A stretch of 64,000 nt of DNA from Syntrophales bacterium (GTDB lineage: Bacteria; Desulfobacterota; Syntrophia; Syntrophales; PHBD01), in contig DAOSEM010000001.1 of assembly GCA_035363115.1 (NCBI GenBank), forward strand, positions 372,001 to 436,000, in the 5' to 3' direction. A program made the translations under genes and the position numbers. The notes beneath the pieces are model-generated. The model had not been told where the DNA came from. It saw nothing but the letters and a program-made list of their open reading frames with translations, and did no database searches. Each line of letters begins with the position of its first letter. Position 1 is the stretch's first letter. Of the stretch, positions 18,250 to 26,305 are shown piece after piece.

Positions 18250-21200
18250 CAGGGAAAACCATGATGAAATTCGTCCGGGACATGAATCGATTCGGCATTG
18301 GCATCGTCAGGGCTCTCTCGGCCTGGCGGATTTTCGTTGGAAAGCGCCCCGAGGATGTCCGCGTTCCCGCCGTGATTCTTTTCCCGCTGCAGCCGGGGCT
18401 GCTTGCCTGTGGTCTTGCCGGCATCGTCACCATCAAGCGGGCCGGTCCAGCCGGGGAGACATCCGATGTGGAGAGACTCGCGGCGGCCTTCGGACGGGTT
18501 CGGGCCAGGGGCATGAAGGCACTGCGCATGGGAGTCCTTCTGCCGCAGGATTACCTGGAGCCTGAATCCCTGCGGGAGCTGGAGGCCGGGACATCGCGGC
18601 TCAAGGAAGACGCTTCCTATCAGGATTTCTTCTTCCGGGACGGCCAGGTTGCCGACATGAAAATGCTCTGCGAGGATCTGGCGGGCTTTGTCGGTGATGA
18701 GGAGAGGGAACTGGAGGAGGCCGCGACATCCTTCAGCACCGCGGAGCTGGAGATCCTGGGGAGCCGGCAGATCCTGCTGAAGGACATCCTGTGGGCGCTG
18801 GAGCAGGACGTGCTGGCTAACGTGGAACGGATCACCGCCCTGGCCGGGGCCGCCTCGCCCCGGGACGTCGATCCGGTCGCCTTCGGCAAGTACAGGAGAA
18901 TGAACTTCCTCCTCAACTGCATTGACCGCCTGGAAGTGCGGGGCCGGGACTCCGCGGGCCTGACGCTGGCCATGACCTTCCCCGATGGCGACCATCTTCG
19001 CCGCCTGGAGGACCGCCTGCGGGAGGAAAGGCTGTACGAAGCCTATTCCCGGAGAACGAGCGGGGGAGATCTCCTCAACGGGAGCATTCGCCTCTCGGAG
19101 CGGGGGGCCGGCAACGGTTCAGGACGCCGGGATGTAACGGCCAATTTCGTCTACAAGACGTCCTCCATCATCGGCGAACTCGGGAGGAACGTCCGGGAAC
19201 TCCGCAAGGCCGTTTCCGAAGACCCGGTCCTCCGGTTCTTCGTCCGGCAGGAGACGCTCCTGGAGACGTCTTTGACCCATACCCGCTGGGCGTCCGTCGG
19301 TTCGATCACGGAAGAAAACTGTCATCCCGTGAACAGCTTCACCCTGGCGGACCGGACGGGACGCAAGGCGTACCCCCGGTATGGCGTTGGAAACTGGGCC
19401 ATTCACGTCGTCCTCAACGGCGACATCGACAATTATCCGGAGCTGCGGAAGGGACTGGAGACCGATCAGGAGCTCATTGCACCGGCACTCACCACCGACA
19501 CGAAGATCATCCCTCTCCAGATCGAACACTACCTGCTGGAGGGGTACGACCTGGCGGAGTCGTTCCGGCTGGCCGTGAGCAGTTTCGAGGGGTCCCATGC
19601 CATTGCGATGACGAGCGACCTGGAGCCGGGCAAGGCGTTTCTGGCCCTCCGGGGAAGCGGCCAGACGATTTACATTGGCCTGGCTCCGGACCAGTATGTC
19701 TTCTCCTCCGAGCTGTACGGCATCGTGGAGCGGACGCCCTGGTTCATCAAGATGGACGGGGAGGCGCCGGCCGATCCCGATATCCCCGAATCGACGGGGC
19801 AGGTCTTCGTCCTGCACCAGGAATCGGAGGGGGGGCCGGCCGGTATCCGGGCCTTCGCCTACGACGGATCGCCCATTGCCCTGGGTGCATCCACTGTCAA
19901 ACGGGCCGAGATGACCACCCGGGACATCGACCGGGGAAGCAACCCCCACTTCTTTCTCAAGGAAATCGGCGAATCCGCCGTGTCCATCCGAAAGACCCTC
20001 CGGGGAAAATACCGCATTCACCGGGCAAACGGGGAGGATCCCCAGGTCGTCTTCAACATCGGCGGGGACATCGTGCCGCTCTCCGTGCAGTCGGACCTTC
20101 GGAACGGCGCCATCCGGCGCATCCTGGTCATCGGGCACGGGACGGCAGCCGTGGCGGGCTCCGCCGTGGCCGACGCCATGGAGCGGTATCTCCGGGGGTC
20201 CCGCATCCGCGTGGAAGGGAAAGTGGCCTCGGAGCTCAGCGGATTTTTCCTGGAAGATGACCTGGCGGACACGCTCGTGGTGCCCATCACCCAGTCGGGC
20301 ACCACGACGGATACGAACCGGGCCGTGGCCATGGCCCATGAGCGGGGGGCCCGGGTGGTCTCCATCGTCAACCGGCGGCAGTCCGACATCACCTCCAAGT
20401 CCGACGGCGTTTTCTACACCAGCGACGGGCGGGACATCGAGATGTCCGTGGCGTCCACGAAGGCCTTCTATTCCCAGATCGTGGCCGGCCACGTTTTGGC
20501 CCTTTTTATCGCCCAGCTCATGGGGTCCCTGTCCGATGAAGACATCGCCGGGGAGCTCTCCAGCCTCGAACAGGCCCCGGAGATGATGAAGCGGGTGCTG
20601 GCCCGGAAGGATCTCATCCGGCATTCCGCGGAGCTCCTGGCGAAGCAGAAGCGCTACTGGGCCATCGTGGGCAGCGGCCCCAACAAGGCCGCGGCGGACG
20701 AGATCCGCATCAAGCTGAGCGAGCTGTGCTATCGAACGATTTCCTCGGACGTAACGGAAAACAAGAAGCACATCGATCTCTCGGCGGAGCCCCTGATCAT
20801 CGTCTGCGCCGCCGGAAACCCGGAAGCGGTCGTGGGCGACCTGGTGAAAGACGTGGCCATCTTCAAGGCCCACAAGGCCGCCGTGGTTGTCTTTGCCGAC
20901 GAGGGGGAGGAGCGGTTCGATTCCCTGGCCGACTCGGTCGTCCCCATCCCCGGGGCCCGCATGCCCCTTCCGGTGATCCTCAACACCCTGGCTGGCCACC
21001 TGTGGGGCTATTACGCCGCCTGCAGCATCCACAAGGACTCCCTGTTCCTCAGGGACTTCCGGAACCGGATCCACCAGGCCATGGTGGACCCGGCCGGCCG
21101 GCCCGTATCGTTCTACGAATGGATGGCCGACCGGACCTTCCGCCGCATGATCCGGGACTTCTCCCACACCTTCAACAAGCTCCGGGACGAAGGGTCCTTT

Positions 21201-22013
21201 TCCGCCACCAGCGTCAAGGCCGTTTCGGATCTCGTTCTCCTCCTGAAGTACGCCATGGGCAAACTCCCCCTGGAGGATTTCTGGAATGACTTCCGCGGCG
21301 ACAACGGGCCGGTCTCGCCGCTGGACCTCCTGGACTTCACCCTTGCCCAGGCGGCGGAGGATCTCTCCCGCCCGGTGGACGCCATCCGCCACCAGGCGAA
21401 GACCGTCACCGTCGGGACGAGCCGCAAGGCCGCACCGCTCCGGGGGATCTTCTTCGACCTCCTCAGGGAGCTTGGCTTCACCGTGAAGGACCTGTCCTCC
21501 AGGGACATCATCGTCCTCAACCGCATTCAGCCGGGGGTGGAGGCGATCAAGGGGTATACCCTCTACGGGATCGACCGCCTGGACGACGACGGAAGGCCCG
21601 CCGACCAGACCACGATCACGATCCGTGCAAGGGGCGGGGTCTCCCTCGGCATGGCCTCCCGTGCGGAAGGAACGAAAACGCTGATGGGAACGAAGCGGAT
21701 GATTGTCCGCATCGGCCGCCTGTACGTGGGCAGGGGAAAGTCCGACGGGGCACCCATTGTAATTATCCCCCTGCTGAAGGGAGGAATGGTCCGGAGCCTG
21801 CTCCTGATCCACGTCCGCTACAATGAAGCCCTGGCTCTCCGCGAAAAGGTGGAAGTCATCGGCTACGCCTACAACGACATCCGGAACCTGGTAAACGAGT
21901 ACAACCTGGCGTGGGATGATCGTTACCTCGAGTCCTTCACCCTCGAATCGCTCCTGAGCGAGCCTCCCGAGGTGATTGCAGGAAAAATCAAACAAATGCT
22001 GGAGCCGGTATGA
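18246..22013 (+). CDS. Very large GlmS-like protein: class II amidotransferase plus tandem SIS domains with extra regions
   Basis: A 1255-residue protein, twice the length of GlmS. Glutaminase-like features: an internal CGLAGIV at Cys55 aligning with the Cys1 start of GlmS, then a ~150-residue insertion, RGRDSAG (232-238), HTRWAS (345-350), NGDIDN (391-396) and TDT (417-419). These are the glutamine-binding positions of GlmS. Cys55 would have to be freed by propeptide cleavage, as in PurF or GltB. SIS1 (~622-760) has QSGTTTDT and SVASTKAF; SIS2 (~790-930) has VGSGPNKAAADEIRIKLSEL and a Glu838 that may match the isomerase Glu. The GlmS C-tail (PRNLAKSVTVE-like) is replaced by ~320 residues I do not recognise. 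It overlaps LbH (ATGA) and pyrG (ATGA). Confidence 0.78.
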   Translation: MTGKTMMKFVRDMNRFGIGIVRALSAWRIFVGKRPEDVRVPAVILFPLQPGLLACGLAGIVTIKRAGPAGETSDVERLAAAFGRVRARGMKALRMGVLLPQDYLEPESLRELEAGTSRLKEDASYQDFFFRDGQVADMKMLCEDLAGFVGDEERELEEAATSFSTAELEILGSRQILLKDILWALEQDVLANVERITALAGAASPRDVDPVAFGKYRRMNFLLNCIDRLEVRGRDSAGLTLAMTFPDGDHLRRLEDRLREERLYEAYSRRTSGGDLLNGSIRLSERGAGNGSGRRDVTANFVYKTSSIIGELGRNVRELRKAVSEDPVLRFFVRQETLLETSLTHTRWASVGSITEENCHPVNSFTLADRTGRKAYPRYGVGNWAIHVVLNGDIDNYPELRKGLETDQELIAPALTTDTKIIPLQIEHYLLEGYDLAESFRLAVSSFEGSHAIAMTSDLEPGKAFLALRGSGQTIYIGLAPDQYVFSSELYGIVERTPWFIKMDGEAPADPDIPESTGQVFVLHQESEGGPAGIRAFAYDGSPIALGASTVKRAEMTTRDIDRGSNPHFFLKEIGESAVSIRKTLRGKYRIHRANGEDPQVVFNIGGDIVPLSVQSDLRNGAIRRILVIGHGTAAVAGSAVADAMERYLRGSRIRVEGKVASELSGFFLEDDLADTLVVPITQSGTTTDTNRAVAMAHERGARVVSIVNRRQSDITSKSDGVFYTSDGRDIEMSVASTKAFYSQIVAGHVLALFIAQLMGSLSDEDIAGELSSLEQAPEMMKRVLARKDLIRHSAELLAKQKRYWAIVGSGPNKAAADEIRIKLSELCYRTISSDVTENKKHIDLSAEPLIIVCAAGNPEAVVGDLVKDVAIFKAHKAAVVVFADEGEERFDSLADSVVPIPGARMPLPVILNTLAGHLWGYYAACSIHKDSLFLRDFRNRIHQAMVDPAGRPVSFYEWMADRTFRRMIRDFSHTFNKLRDEGSFSATSVKAVSDLVLLLKYAMGKLPLEDFWNDFRGDNGPVSPLDLLDFTLAQAAEDLSRPVDAIRHQAKTVTVGTSRKAAPLRGIFFDLLRELGFTVKDLSSRDIIVLNRIQPGVEAIKGYTLYGIDRLDDDGRPADQTTITIRARGGVSLGMASRAEGTKTLMGTKRMIVRIGRLYVGRGKSDGAPIVIIPLLKGGMVRSLLLIHVRYNEALALREKVEVIGYAYNDIRNLVNEYNLAWDDRYLESFTLESLLSEPPEVIAGKIKQMLEPV

Positions 22014-23623
22014 AAACAACCAAATTCATCTTCGTCACGGGCGGAGTGCTTTCCTCCCTGGGAAAAGGGCTGGCCGCGGCGTCCATCGCGGCGCTCCTGG
22101 AATCGCGGGGACTCCGGGTCACGAACCAGAAACTGGATCCCTACATCAACGTCGATCCGGGCACCATGAGCCCCTTCCAGCACGGAGAGGTCTTCGTCAC
22201 CGACGACGGCGCCGAGACGGACCTGGACCTGGGGCATTACGAGCGGTTCTCCACCACGCGCATGGGCCGCGGCAACAACCTCACGACCGGCCAGGTCTAC
22301 TACTCCGTCATCGCCAAGGAGCGCCGGGGCGACTACCTGGGCAAGACGGTGCAGGTCATTCCCCACATCACCAACGAGATCAAGGATTTCATCCGGACCA
22401 CCGCGGAAGGATTCGACGTGGCCATCGTGGAGATCGGCGGGACCGTGGGGGACATCGAGAGCCTGCCCTTCCTGGAGGCCATCCGCCAGTTCCGCAACGA
22501 GGTGGGAAGGCAAAACGCCATCTTCATCCACCTGACGTGGGTTCCCTTCATCAAGACGGCGGGGGAGGTGAAGACCAAACCCACCCAGCACAGCGTCAAG
22601 GCCCTCCGGGAAATCGGCATCCAGCCGGACATCCTCCTCTGCCGGACGGAGGATATCCTTTCCGAGGACATCAAGGCGAAGATCGCCCTGTTCTGTAACG
22701 TCGAGGTGGCCTCCGTCTTCACGGCGAAGGACGTCCGATGCATCTACCAGGTGCCGCTCAATTTCCACCGGGAGGGCCTGGACGGCAAGATCATCGACCT
22801 CCTGAACATCTGGACGGGCCAGCCCCACCTCGATGCCTGGGAGTCCGTGGTAGACCGGATGATCGGCCCCTCCGGCGAGGTCTGCATCGCCATCGTGGGA
22901 AAGTATGTCAACCTTACCGACTCCTACAAGAGCCTCAACGAGGCCCTCGTTCACGGCGGCATCGCCAACGACTGCCGGGTGAACCTCCGGTTCGTCGATT
23001 CGGAGAAGATCGAGAAGGAAGGGCTGGGACACCAGCTCGACGGTGCGGACGGGATTCTCGTTCCCGGGGGGTTCGGAAACCGGGGCATCGAGGGCATGAT
23101 TATGGCTATTCATCAGGCCAGGACGAAGGGGATTCCCTTCTTCGGGATCTGCCTGGGGATGCAGATGGCGGTCGTCGAGTTCGCCCGGTTCGTCTGCGGG
23201 ATGGAACGGGCCAACAGCTCGGAGTTCGACGAGGAGACTCCCTTCCCGGTCATCGATCTCCTGCCCGAGCAGAAGGGCGTGACGGAGAAGGGGGCCACCA
23301 TGCGCCTCGGTTCATATCCCTGCATGCTGGAGGAAAAAACCTTCGCCCACGAGGCTTACGGGCAGTGGGAGATCCAGGAGCGCCACCGGCACCGCTACGA
23401 GTTCAACAACGACTTCAAGGAGACCCTGACCGGGAAGGGGCTCCGGATCACCGGCACTTCCCCCGACGGCCGCCTGGCGGAGATCGTCGAGATCAAGGAC
23501 CACCCCTGGTATCTGGGATGCCAGTTCCACCCGGAATTCAAATCCCGGCCCACGAGCCCGCATCCCCTGTTCGCCCGGTTCATCGAGGCGGCCCGGGCGT
23601 TCAAGAGCAAGGACGGGTGCTGA
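22010..23623 (+). CDS. pyrG: CTP synthase
   Basis: A 537-residue CTP synthase that aminates UTP using glutamine. The synthetase domain starts with KFIFVTGGVLSSLGKG (P-loop) and has KLDPYINVDPGTMSPFQHGEV. The glutaminase domain has the catalytic Cys381 in GICLGMQMAV and the His-Glu pair in QFHPEFKSRP. Length and motif order are standard. It starts inside the last codons of the GlmS-like gene (ATGA overlap), so the pair is translationally coupled. CTP and UDP-GlcNAc synthesis draw on the same UTP and glutamine, which may explain the linkage. Confidence 0.97.
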   Translation: MKTTKFIFVTGGVLSSLGKGLAAASIAALLESRGLRVTNQKLDPYINVDPGTMSPFQHGEVFVTDDGAETDLDLGHYERFSTTRMGRGNNLTTGQVYYSVIAKERRGDYLGKTVQVIPHITNEIKDFIRTTAEGFDVAIVEIGGTVGDIESLPFLEAIRQFRNEVGRQNAIFIHLTWVPFIKTAGEVKTKPTQHSVKALREIGIQPDILLCRTEDILSEDIKAKIALFCNVEVASVFTAKDVRCIYQVPLNFHREGLDGKIIDLLNIWTGQPHLDAWESVVDRMIGPSGEVCIAIVGKYVNLTDSYKSLNEALVHGGIANDCRVNLRFVDSEKIEKEGLGHQLDGADGILVPGGFGNRGIEGMIMAIHQARTKGIPFFGICLGMQMAVVEFARFVCGMERANSSEFDEETPFPVIDLLPEQKGVTEKGATMRLGSYPCMLEEKTFAHEAYGQWEIQERHRHRYEFNNDFKETLTGKGLRITGTSPDGRLAEIVEIKDHPWYLGCQFHPEFKSRPTSPHPLFARFIEAARAFKSKDGC

Positions 23624-23635
23624 ATTCCGTCCCCG

Positions 23636-24640
23636 GTGGACATGGAACCCCTGCTCCTGCACCTGGAAAACAATGTTACCCTCGAAGAGGACCGGCTGGT
23701 CCTGGTGGACCGGCGGCGGCTGCCCCGGGAGATCGTCCGGGTCTCCTGTGCCGGCTACGGGGACGTGGCGCGGGCCATTGAAGACATGGTCGTCCAGGGG
23801 GCGGGTGACATCGCCGTCACCGCCGGATTCGGGCTATACCTGGCGGCCCGGGAGGCGGAGCGGCTGGGCGGTCGGGAGGCCGGGGCCTTTCTGGAGAGGG
23901 CCGCAGAGCGGCTGAAGGCCACTCGGCCAACGGGCTATCACCTGGCGGCGCTTTTGGACCGGCTTCTGGGAATGCTGGCGGAAGAGCCGGACGATCCCCG
24001 CCCGGCGGAGAGAATCCTGTCTTTCCTGAAAAACATCCTGGACCGGCAGCGGCGGATCTCCGAAGACACGGGGCGCCACGCCGAGACGCTCCTTGTCCCG
24101 GGGGAATCGATCCTGACCCACTGCTTTGCCGGGGGAGCGCTCCTGTACATGCTGCGCTTCGCACGGGAAAAGGGGAAGGACGTCCGCATTTTCTGCACGG
24201 AAACCCGACCTTATCTCCAGGGCGCGCGGCTCACCGCCTGGTCGGTCAGCCATCTCGGCCTCCCCGTCACCCTCATCACCGACAACATGGCGGCCCACTG
24301 CATGTCCCGGGGGATGGTGCAGAAAGTTTTCACCGCCGCCGACCGGATCGCCCTGGACGGAACCGTCGCCAACAAGGTGGGAACCCTGCAGCTGGCGATC
24401 TGCGCGGACCGGTACAAAATTCCTTTCTGGGTGCTTGCCTATGGAGGGCCGGACCGCCGGACGGCCCGCGGGGAGGACATTCCCATCGAGGAGCGGGATC
24501 CGGCGGAGGTGCTGACGTTTCGGGGCACTCCCATCACCGGGGAGGATGTGAAGGGATATTATCCGGCCTTCGACCTCACGCCACGGGAGCTGGTGACGGG
24601 CATCGTCACCAGCCGCGGGATCGAGACCTGGAAGGGCTGA
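23636..24640 (+). CDS. MtnA / eIF-2B alpha-like sugar-phosphate isomerase family protein
   Basis: A protein of ~332 residues in the MtnA/eIF-2B family. From the ATG at 23642, the MtnA catalytic Cys is Cys161 (ESILTHCFAGG) and the catalytic Asp is Asp234 (TAADRIALDG), both at almost the usual positions. The VQGAGDIAVTAGFG segment replaces the canonical VRGAPAIG, and DGTVANKVGT replaces NGDVANKIGT, so this is a divergent member. It could be methylthioribose-1-phosphate isomerase (methionine salvage), a ribose-1,5-bisphosphate isomerase-like enzyme, or a regulator. No other methionine-salvage gene is nearby. It follows pyrG by 12 bases. The start may be GTG 23636 or ATG 23642. Confidence 0.75.
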   Translation: MDMEPLLLHLENNVTLEEDRLVLVDRRRLPREIVRVSCAGYGDVARAIEDMVVQGAGDIAVTAGFGLYLAAREAERLGGREAGAFLERAAERLKATRPTGYHLAALLDRLLGMLAEEPDDPRPAERILSFLKNILDRQRRISEDTGRHAETLLVPGESILTHCFAGGALLYMLRFAREKGKDVRIFCTETRPYLQGARLTAWSVSHLGLPVTLITDNMAAHCMSRGMVQKVFTAADRIALDGTVANKVGTLQLAICADRYKIPFWVLAYGGPDRRTARGEDIPIEERDPAEVLTFRGTPITGEDVKGYYPAFDLTPRELVTGIVTSRGIETWKG

Positions 24641-24642
24641 TT

Positions 24643-24852
24643 CTACTGGATCGTCCGTGGCGGAGTGTCGCTGCGCTGCTCCATCTTCAGCATGGACCGG
24701 GGAATCAGAAAGCTCCGCATCCGGGAGGGGACGTAAACGAGCATCCACAGGTCGTCGGGAACCCTGAGGCCCCTCCTGCCTACGATCTTTCCCTGCAGCC
24801 CGTTCAGGGGATGCCGGGGATCATTCACGAGGACGAGGTCGCCGAGGTCCAT
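24643..24852 (-). CDS. Small hypothetical protein, SH3/KOW-like
   Basis: A 69-residue protein, convergent with the MtnA-like gene (2-base gap). It starts MDLGDLVLVND and continues with a short beta pattern (GLQGKIVGRRGLRV, LWMLVYVP, RSFLIPRSML), which suggests an SH3- or KOW-like barrel. I know no family for it. An AGAGGAG ribosome site precedes the ATG at 24852, supporting this start over the longer frame to 25074. About 200 bases separate it from the divergent gene at 25055, enough for two promoters. Confidence 0.6.
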   Translation of the reverse strand: MDLGDLVLVNDPRHPLNGLQGKIVGRRGLRVPDDLWMLVYVPSRMRSFLIPRSMLKMEQRSDTPPRTIQ

Positions 24853-25054
24853 TCGATTCTCCTCTCTTGGAGCGGATCCGTCCGGCGGCGGGATCAAGGG
24901 CGGGCGGCCGGGCGTGGGATCGGACGGTGGGATCACCCGTGACTGACATGACGATAGCACAAAAGACCGCGTACTGCATGGGGAATCATACCCACTATGA
25001 CATTTCATACGGCATGTGATAAGAAATGACGACCCGACACAGGAGGGAGAGCCG

Positions 25055-25357
25055 ATGAAGATCCGGATGCCCATCTCGTTTCACGGCAATTACCTGGTCC
25101 AGATCCGCCTGGGGGAAGAGGAGAGCCGGGAGCGGTGCCAGAAGTTGACCGTCAGGGAACTGTCGACGGAGGAAAGGGCCCAGTCTTTCCCGGGCATGCC
25201 GGAGGACCGGATGCCCACCCACCAGATCACCTTCTACGACTTCGGCTGCAAGCGGGTCATCGAGGGAAAAATCACGGCCAATGAGGAGAGCCGGATTGCC
25301 TTTGCCGTCCGGGACAAGGAGTACATCTTTTCCCCCTTCCGCCCCCGTTCGGCGTGA
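25055..25357 (+). CDS. Small conserved-looking hypothetical protein
   Basis: A 100-residue soluble protein starting MKIRMPISFHGNYLVQIRLG with a strong GGAGGGAGA site just upstream. It is rich in charged residues and beta-strand-like segments (QITFYDFGCKRVIEGKITA, ESRIAFAVRDKEYIFSPF). I see no catalytic motif and know no family. It precedes mobB by 60 bases and may be co-transcribed with it. Confidence 0.6.
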   Translation: MKIRMPISFHGNYLVQIRLGEEESRERCQKLTVRELSTEERAQSFPGMPEDRMPTHQITFYDFGCKRVIEGKITANEESRIAFAVRDKEYIFSPFRPRSA

Positions 25358-25417
25358 AAGCCGGCCGGATGGGCGGACCGGGCGCTTCGAACCCGACGGG
25401 CCGGGAGCCTTTGTTCT

Positions 25418-25945
25418 ATGAGCATTTCTCCGGGGAAGGCTGAAATCCCCATTCTGTCCATTGTCGGCAAGTCCAACACGGGAAAGACGACCCTTATCGA
25501 ACGGCTCATTCCCGAGCTCGTGCGGAGGGGCTGGCGGGTGGCGACGATCAAGCACAACCGCCACGGCTTCCAGATGGACCACGAGGGGAAGGACAGCTGG
25601 CGCCACCGGAACGCCGGAGCCCGCATGACCGTCGTCGCATCCCCGCATGAGGTGGCCCTCGTGGCGGACGCTCCCCGGGACTACACGATGGCCGAGCTAA
25701 GGGACCTCTTCATCCGCGACGTCGATCTCGTCCTGGCGGAGGGATTCAAGAAGAATCCCCACCCCAAGATCGAGGTGTTCCGCCCGGAGGTCCACTCCGA
25801 GCGCCTCTGCGGCCCCGATGACCACTGCATCGCCGTAGTCACCGGATCCGACCTGGCGCCGGCGGTTCCCCGGTTCGGGCCGGACGAGATCTCCGCCCTC
25901 TGCGATTTCATTGAGAAGAGCATCCTGGGGGGGCCTGCGCCGTGA
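25418..25945 (+). CDS. mobB: Molybdopterin-guanine dinucleotide biosynthesis protein B
   Basis: A 175-residue MobB GTPase, an accessory factor for making the guanine dinucleotide form of the Mo/W cofactor. The P-loop is VGKSNTGKTTL (Lys23). KHNRHGFQMDHEGKDSWRHRNAGA is the family's switch region, and LVLAEGFKKNPHPKIEVFRP carries the conserved EGF/K motif. mobA is not in the window, while moaC lies 9 kb upstream. Its stop overlaps the GTG of the next gene. The cofactor could serve formate dehydrogenases or aldehyde oxidoreductases elsewhere in the genome. Confidence 0.93.
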   Translation: MSISPGKAEIPILSIVGKSNTGKTTLIERLIPELVRRGWRVATIKHNRHGFQMDHEGKDSWRHRNAGARMTVVASPHEVALVADAPRDYTMAELRDLFIRDVDLVLAEGFKKNPHPKIEVFRPEVHSERLCGPDDHCIAVVTGSDLAPAVPRFGPDEISALCDFIEKSILGGPAP

Positions 25946-26283
25946 CGGACATTGCCGCGTGGGATATCCTCAAGTGGGTGCTCCTGGTTCTGCTGGCGGG
26001 GTTCATCGGCCAGTTCGGCAAGAGTTTCGCCCAGGCGGTCATGTCCCGGATTCGGAAAAAAAAGTCCGTGAGCGGGGTCTCTCCCGAACGCTCCGAACCG
26101 TCCGCAGCCGTGGCAGGGCCGGGTGAGCCGGGGACCCTGCCGGCTCCCGCGGAACCGGCCGAATCGAAGCCCGGGGGGATGGAAGAACCGGCCACCGGTT
26201 CGGATGGGAACAAGAAAGCCCTGAAGACCCTGGCGAAGACGCAGAAAAAAGAAGCGAAGCTCCGTTCGAAACTCTCGAAGTAG
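25942..26283 (+). CDS. Small single-span membrane protein with a Lys-rich tail
   Basis: A 113-residue protein starting at GTG 25942 in a GTGA overlap with the mobB stop. One membrane helix (ILKWVLLVLLAGFIGQFG) is followed by a basic segment (MSRIRKKKS), then a low-complexity Pro/Ala/Glu/Gly linker and a Lys-rich C-terminus (KKALKTLAKTQKKEAKLRSKLSK). The charge pattern puts the tail in the cytoplasm. I recognise no family. It could tether a partner or bind nucleic acid, but this is speculation. Confidence 0.6.
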   Translation: MTDIAAWDILKWVLLVLLAGFIGQFGKSFAQAVMSRIRKKKSVSGVSPERSEPSAAVAGPGEPGTLPAPAEPAESKPGGMEEPATGSDGNKKALKTLAKTQKKEAKLRSKLSK

Positions 26284-26305
26284 TCTCCGGCACGGTTGCG
26301 GAATC

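Noticed and set aside
19119..22019. 966-codon minus-strand frame opposite the GlmS-like gene
   Set aside because: Shadow of the plus-strand gene; composition not protein-like, no start site, and the sense gene has clear motifs.
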